The notes under the pieces: model-generated
Seen by the model: the letters and a program-made list of their open reading frames with translations, nothing else
Told to the model about the DNA's origin: nothing
Database searches by the model: none
NCBI GenBank assembly: GCA_900553035.1
Contig: USCC01000087.1
Span: forward strand, 1 to 8,843
DNA: 8,843 nucleotides
Source: an uncultured Rhodospirillaceae bacterium
GTDB lineage: Bacteria; Pseudomonadota; Alphaproteobacteria; CAAGCB01; CAG-977
Reading direction: 5' to 3'
Translations under genes and position numbers: made by a program
Shown: positions 5,500 through 8,843 of the stretch, piece after piece
How the letters are laid out: each line of letters opens with the position of its first letter
Position numbering within the stretch: position 1 is the first letter of the stretch

Positions 5500-6631
5500 A
5501 GGTTACATTTATGTCCGCGCGGAATATCCGCTGGCCGTGAAGCGTATGCGCAAGGCGATTGCGGACGCCGAAAATCTGGGGGTTCTGGGCCGCAATGTTT
5601 TCGGTTCGGACAAAAGCTTCCGCCTGAACGTCATGGAAGGCGCGGGGGCATTTGTCTGCGGCGAGGAAACAGCGCTGATGGCGTCAATTGAAGGGTTGCG
5701 CGGTATGCCGCGTCCGAAGCCTCCGTTCCCGGCGCAGTCCGGCCTGTGGGGGATGCCGACGGTCATCAACAACGTTGAAACGCTGGCTTCGGTGCCGATG
5801 ATTATCCTGAAGGGAGCGGCGAACTACCGTTCCGTCGGGACGGAAAAATCGCCCGGAACAAAAACCTTCGCGGTGACCGGGCATGTCGCCAACACAGGCC
5901 TGATTGAGGTCCCGTTCGGCACAACCCTGCGCGAAATTATTTTCAATATCGGCGGCGGCGTTCTGAACGACAAGGGCGAAATCGACAACGAAGGCTTCAA
6001 GGCCGCGCAGATCGGCGGCCCGTCGGGCGGCTGTCTGACGGCGGAACACCTGGATCTGCCGATTGACTTTGACTCGCTTAAAGGGGTGGGCGCGATGGTC
6101 GGTTCCGGCGGTCTGGTCGTGATGAACAGGCACACCTGCATGGTCAGTGTGGCGCGTTTCTTCATGCAGTTCACGCAAAACGAATCCTGCGGCAAATGTA
6201 CGCCGTGCCGAGAAGGGACACGGCAGATGCTCGCCCTCCTGGACGACATCATGGAAGGCCGCGCGGACGAAGGGACGCTGGAACTTCTGGAGGAAACGGC
6301 CAAAACGGTTCAGAAGGCTTCCCTGTGCGGCCTGGGCAAGACGGCGCCGAACCCGGTTCTGTCGACCCTGCGGTATTTCCGCGACGAATACCTCGCGCAT
6401 GTCCGCGATAAATGTTGCCCCACGGGACAGTGCAAGGCTCTGGCCAAACCGGAAATCCTGCCGGACAAGTGCAAGGGATGCACCGCGTGCGCCCGCAAGT
6501 GTCCGGTCGGCGCTATTTCCGGCGAAGTCCGGACGCCCCATAAGATTGACCAGACGAAGTGCATTAAGTGCGGCGCCTGTGTCGCCACGTGTAAGTTCGG
6601 TGCCATTGTCGGCATCATGCCGCAGGCGTAA
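5339..6631 (+). CDS. hydB: NADH-dependent [FeFe] hydrogenase, NuoF-like subunit, main part after the frame break
   Basis: Carries the rest of HydB: the FMN/NADH core with NADEGDPGAFMDR (17-29) and GAGAFVCGEETALMASIEG (101-119), an SLBB-like region (about 180-260), and the N3-type [4Fe-4S] site with Cys284, Cys287, Cys290 and Cys330. A C-terminal ferredoxin domain has two [4Fe-4S] motifs: Cys378, 381, 384, 388 and Cys408, 411, 414, 418. A conserved CCPTGQC stands just before this domain (359-365). This is the HydB layout of Hnd and electron-bifurcating hydrogenases rather than plain NuoF. The ATG at 5339 lies inside the broken segment and has no Shine-Dalgarno, so it is unlikely to be a natural start; the true gene most probably begins at 4690. 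Independent translation would lack the N-terminal [2Fe-2S] domain and the glycine-rich nucleotide-binding loop. The next gene begins 15 bases later. Confidence 0.88.
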   Translation: MSFAAANQADQKYVCCNADEGDPGAFMDRSVMEGNPHAVIEGMMIAAKAIGADEGYIYVRAEYPLAVKRMRKAIADAENLGVLGRNVFGSDKSFRLNVMEGAGAFVCGEETALMASIEGLRGMPRPKPPFPAQSGLWGMPTVINNVETLASVPMIILKGAANYRSVGTEKSPGTKTFAVTGHVANTGLIEVPFGTTLREIIFNIGGGVLNDKGEIDNEGFKAAQIGGPSGGCLTAEHLDLPIDFDSLKGVGAMVGSGGLVVMNRHTCMVSVARFFMQFTQNESCGKCTPCREGTRQMLALLDDIMEGRADEGTLELLEETAKTVQKASLCGLGKTAPNPVLSTLRYFRDEYLAHVRDKCCPTGQCKALAKPEILPDKCKGCTACARKCPVGAISGEVRTPHKIDQTKCIKCGACVATCKFGAIVGIMPQA

Positions 6632-6646
6632 CGGAGGGTAAGCTTT

Positions 6647-8641
6647 ATGACTGAACAGAAAAAAACGTTGTTCATTGACGGCAAAGAAGTCGAAATCGAA
6701 AATGAACGCAATATCTTAGAGCTGTGCCGTAAAGTCGGGATTGATATCCCCACCTTCTGCTATCAGCCGGAACTGAGCATTTACGGCGCGTGCCGCATGT
6801 GTCTGGTGGACATTGAGGGGCGCGGCATTCTGTCGTCCTGTTCAACACCGCCGGAAGCCGGGATGAAAATCCTGACGAACACTCCGGAAATCCGGAAACT
6901 GCGCCGCACGACGATGGAACTTCTGCTGGCTTCGCATCCGCAGGACTGCCTGAAATGCGGCAAGAGCACAACGTGCAAATTGCAGCAGCTGGCGCGCAAG
7001 GTCGGCGTGAAGAACATCCGGTACAAGCATTTGCCGAAAAAGATCAAGGTGGACAACAGTTCCTATTCTCTGATTCGCGACCCGGCAAAGTGCATCCTGT
7101 GCGGCAACTGTGTCCGCATGTGTGCCGAAGTCCAGGGGATCGGTGCGATCAACTTCATCAACCGCGGTTCAAACAGCGTTGTGACAACGGCTTTCGGCAA
7201 GGATATGATCAAGACCGAATGCGTCAACTGCGGCCAGTGCGCGGCGGTTTGTCCGACGGGGGCTTTGCAGATTAAATCCGAAGTCGATGAGGTCATGGAT
7301 GCCATCAATGATCCGGACAAGGTCGTTGTTGTTCAGATTGCACCGGCCGTCCACGTGGCGATCGGCGAGCTGTTCGGTATGCAGCCGGGGGAACAGTCGA
7401 CGAAAAAAATCGTCAGCGCGCTGAAGGCGCTGGGTGTTGATTACGTATACGACACCTGCTTTACGGCGGACATGACAATTGTCGAGGAAGCAACCGAATT
7501 TGTTCAGCGCAAGCAGAACGGCGGTGTGTTCCCGATGTTCACGTCGTGCTGTCCGGCGTGGATCAAGTATGCCGAAACATACTATCCGTCGCTTCTGCCG
7601 AACGTCAGTTCCTGCCGTTCGCCGCAACAGATGTTCGGTTCTGTCGTCCGCGAGGCGATGCCCTCGATCAGCGGCAAGGACAACCGGGATATCGTATCGG
7701 TCAGCATCATGCCGTGTACGGCCAAGAAGTTTGAAGCTCGCCGTCCCGAATTTTCGCGTGACGGCCAGCCGGACGTTGATTACGTGTTGACAACCCAGGA
7801 ACTGGGCGAGTTGCTGTCTTCGTCGGGGATTGACTTGGCGCATGTGCCGCCGATGGAACTGGACAAGCCGTTGGGCGTGTCCACGGGCGGCGGCATCATT
7901 TTCGGCGTGACCGGCGGCGTGATGGAAGCCGTCTTGCGGTTCGCGGCAGAGGTCGTCGGCGGATTGAAGGACGCTGTCGAATTTAAGGAAGTCCGCGGAG
8001 AAAAGGGCATTCGTGAAGCCGAGGTTGAACTGAACGGTGAGACGATTCGCCTGGCCGTCGTGCACGGTTTGGCAAACGCGAAGAAAATTGCCGAGCAGGC
8101 GGTCAATGGCACGTGCAAATATGACCTGATTGAAGTGATGGCGTGTCCGATGGGATGCGTCGGCGGCGCGGGTCAGCCGGTCAGCGAGGGAGCGGTCAAA
8201 AAGAAAATGCGTGCTCAGGGTCTGTTCCGTGCGGACGCCTGCAACCAGATGCGCAAGGCGCAGGAAAACCCGGCCGTCAAGGAATGCTATGAAAAGTATC
8301 TGGGCGGTCAGGCGGCATCGCACAAGGCGCACGAAGTGTTGCACACGGATTACATTTCCCGTCCGAAAGTGCTGGATATGGAAATGGATTTGATCCGCGG
8401 CGGTTTGAACCCGGTTGAGGTTGAACTGAATTTCGCGGGGCAGAATCTGAAGAACGGGGCTGAAAAGCTGATGGGCGAAGTCCTGGCCAAAGTTCGTGAA
8501 AACAAGTGGAACGACAAGGTCAAGGTCAGGGTCACTTTCGGCAAATCGGGCAAAAACCCGATGGTTTCGGTCGCCGGGAAGGCCGTGGAAACGCCTGATG
8601 TCGAACATGTCGCCGCTGCGGTCGAAGAACTGCTCAAGTGA
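6647..8641 (+). CDS. hydA: [FeFe] hydrogenase catalytic subunit with degenerate C-terminal thioredoxin-like domain
   Basis: H-cluster subunit that reduces protons or oxidises H2 (664 residues, cytoplasmic, no signal peptide). In order: plant-type [2Fe-2S] domain (Cys38, 49, 52, 65); His-ligated [4Fe-4S] (His97, Cys101, 104, 110); two [4Fe-4S] motifs (Cys149, 152, 155, 159 and Cys192, 195, 198, 202). The H-domain has L1 TSCCPAW (Cys301, 302), L2 MPCTAKKFE (Cys357, Lys360, Glu363) and L3 MACPMGCVGGAGQP (Cys500, 504). Proton-path residues matching Clostridium CpI are present: Glu281, Glu284, Ser321, Cys301. The small-subunit region ends near HTDY (566-569). Usual short forms end here; about 90 more residues follow, resembling the HydC [2Fe-2S] fold without its cysteines. 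Met502 in L3 is a slightly unusual choice. The start has a strong GGAGG about 9 bases upstream. It is last in the operon before the terminator. Confidence 0.97.
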   Translation: MTEQKKTLFIDGKEVEIENERNILELCRKVGIDIPTFCYQPELSIYGACRMCLVDIEGRGILSSCSTPPEAGMKILTNTPEIRKLRRTTMELLLASHPQDCLKCGKSTTCKLQQLARKVGVKNIRYKHLPKKIKVDNSSYSLIRDPAKCILCGNCVRMCAEVQGIGAINFINRGSNSVVTTAFGKDMIKTECVNCGQCAAVCPTGALQIKSEVDEVMDAINDPDKVVVVQIAPAVHVAIGELFGMQPGEQSTKKIVSALKALGVDYVYDTCFTADMTIVEEATEFVQRKQNGGVFPMFTSCCPAWIKYAETYYPSLLPNVSSCRSPQQMFGSVVREAMPSISGKDNRDIVSVSIMPCTAKKFEARRPEFSRDGQPDVDYVLTTQELGELLSSSGIDLAHVPPMELDKPLGVSTGGGIIFGVTGGVMEAVLRFAAEVVGGLKDAVEFKEVRGEKGIREAEVELNGETIRLAVVHGLANAKKIAEQAVNGTCKYDLIEVMACPMGCVGGAGQPVSEGAVKKKMRAQGLFRADACNQMRKAQENPAVKECYEKYLGGQAASHKAHEVLHTDYISRPKVLDMEMDLIRGGLNPVEVELNFAGQNLKNGAEKLMGEVLAKVRENKWNDKVKVRVTFGKSGKNPMVSVAGKAVETPDVEHVAAAVEELLK

Positions 8642-8660
8642 TTTGACGGTTTGCAATCGG

Positions 8661-8693
8661 AAAAACGGCTCGTTTTGTGCGAGCCGTTTTTTT
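8661..8693 (+). terminator. Intrinsic terminator of the hydCBA operon
   Basis: A perfect 12-base-pair stem, AAAAACGGCTCG (8661-8672) with CGAGCCGTTTTT (8680-8691), has a 7-base loop and a run of seven Ts (8687-8693). It begins 20 bases after the hydA stop. This is a textbook rho-independent terminator and closes the operon. Confidence 0.92.
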
Positions 8694-8843
8694 GTGCTCA
8701 AAAAGGGAGGGGAGCCGGATTGTCCGGAGGAAGGGGAAAAGGATTTACACGTGATGAGTCTGTTTTTGTCTAACATAGAGGACTGGATTCTCGTAGATTT
8801 TGAAAATTTTAGAAAAAATATGTTGACAAAAATCGGGGGGGGG
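8694..8843. other. Intergenic end of window; short open frame and a lone -35-like hexamer
   Basis: This stretch is purine-rich (8700-8745), then AT-rich. An ATG at 8754 opens a 30-codon frame that reaches the edge without a stop, with AAGGA about 10 bases before it. Its composition is much more AT-rich than the neighbours and its last codons lie in poly-G, so I do not call it a gene. TTGACA at 8823-8828 could be the -35 of a promoter for a gene beyond the edge. The last nine bases are all G. Confidence 0.3.

Noticed and set aside
5684..6541. 285-codon minus-strand open frame
   Set aside because: Antisense to the conserved hydB core; Arg-rich with no family signature.
4184..6631. HydC and HydB as the diaphorase part of a formate dehydrogenase or of complex I
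   Set aside because: The directly following gene is an H-cluster hydrogenase in the same operon, and HydB has the hydrogenase-type N-terminal [2Fe-2S] fusion and C-terminal ferredoxin domain.
7169..8776. 535-codon minus-strand open frame
   Set aside because: It lies entirely antisense to hydA and the terminator, has no recognisable motifs and is rich in Arg, Phe and His, as expected from reading the complement of a biased codon pattern. hydA is certain.
8754..8843. 30-codon open frame reaching the right edge
   Set aside because: AT-rich, composition unlike the neighbours, only a loosely placed ribosome site, and the end falls in poly-G. Too little to call a gene.
1..8843. CRISPR array, tRNA, rRNA or insertion sequence
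   Set aside because: I found no regular spaced repeats, no tRNA-like cloverleaf or rRNA sequence, and no transposase or terminal inverted repeats.

Overview
The window looks like a chromosomal piece of an anaerobic, fermentative alphaproteobacterium. Two signals conflict in an informative way. The minus-strand gene at 3079-3885 is a MipZ-type division-site ATPase, a family characteristic of Alphaproteobacteria. The plus-strand genes at 4184-8641 encode a trimeric NAD(H)-linked [FeFe] hydrogenase, which is rare in that class. An uncultured host-gut or sediment lineage would fit, but that placement is inference. Coding DNA is moderately GC-rich and the control regions are clearly AT-rich.

Layout. 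Minus strand, from 3885 leftwards: mipZ, a 139-base gap with two hairpins, pgm (alpha-D-glucose-specific phosphoglucomutase, 1305-2939), then a second phosphohexomutase of the phosphomannomutase/phosphoglucomutase type. The latter starts at 1318, overlaps pgm by 14 bases and runs off the left edge with its 3' end missing. The 298-base divergent region (3886-4183) holds a likely promoter for each direction plus repeats and dyads. Plus strand: hydC (NuoE-like), hydB (NuoF-like, reading frame broken near 5341) and hydA (catalytic H-cluster subunit), tightly packed (1-base overlap, then a 15-base gap). They end at a strong intrinsic terminator at 8661-8693. The last 150 bases hold no convincing gene and finish in nine Gs, which suggests a contig edge.

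How the genes work together. HydC and HydB form the NAD(H)/FMN module and HydA the hydrogen-forming module; together they would couple NADH (and probably reduced ferredoxin) oxidation to H2 production, or the reverse. The maturases HydE, HydF and HydG are not in the window. The two phosphomutases would feed glucose-1-phosphate and mannose-1-phosphate into glycogen, nucleotide-sugar and envelope polysaccharide synthesis. MipZ would position the FtsZ ring.

Most notable points. (1) hydB is split by a +1 frame change at a place where two divergent versions of the same roughly 14-residue segment sit in tandem, 37 bases apart. This looks like an allele or paralogue chimera, biological or from assembly. 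(2) HydA carries a C-terminal domain that aligns without gaps, around its motifs, to the thioredoxin-like [2Fe-2S] fold of HydC, but all four cluster cysteines are replaced (Asn, Asn, Thr, Ser). (3) The hydrogenase promoter is surrounded by a direct repeat spaced one helical turn and two dyads, suggesting dedicated regulation.
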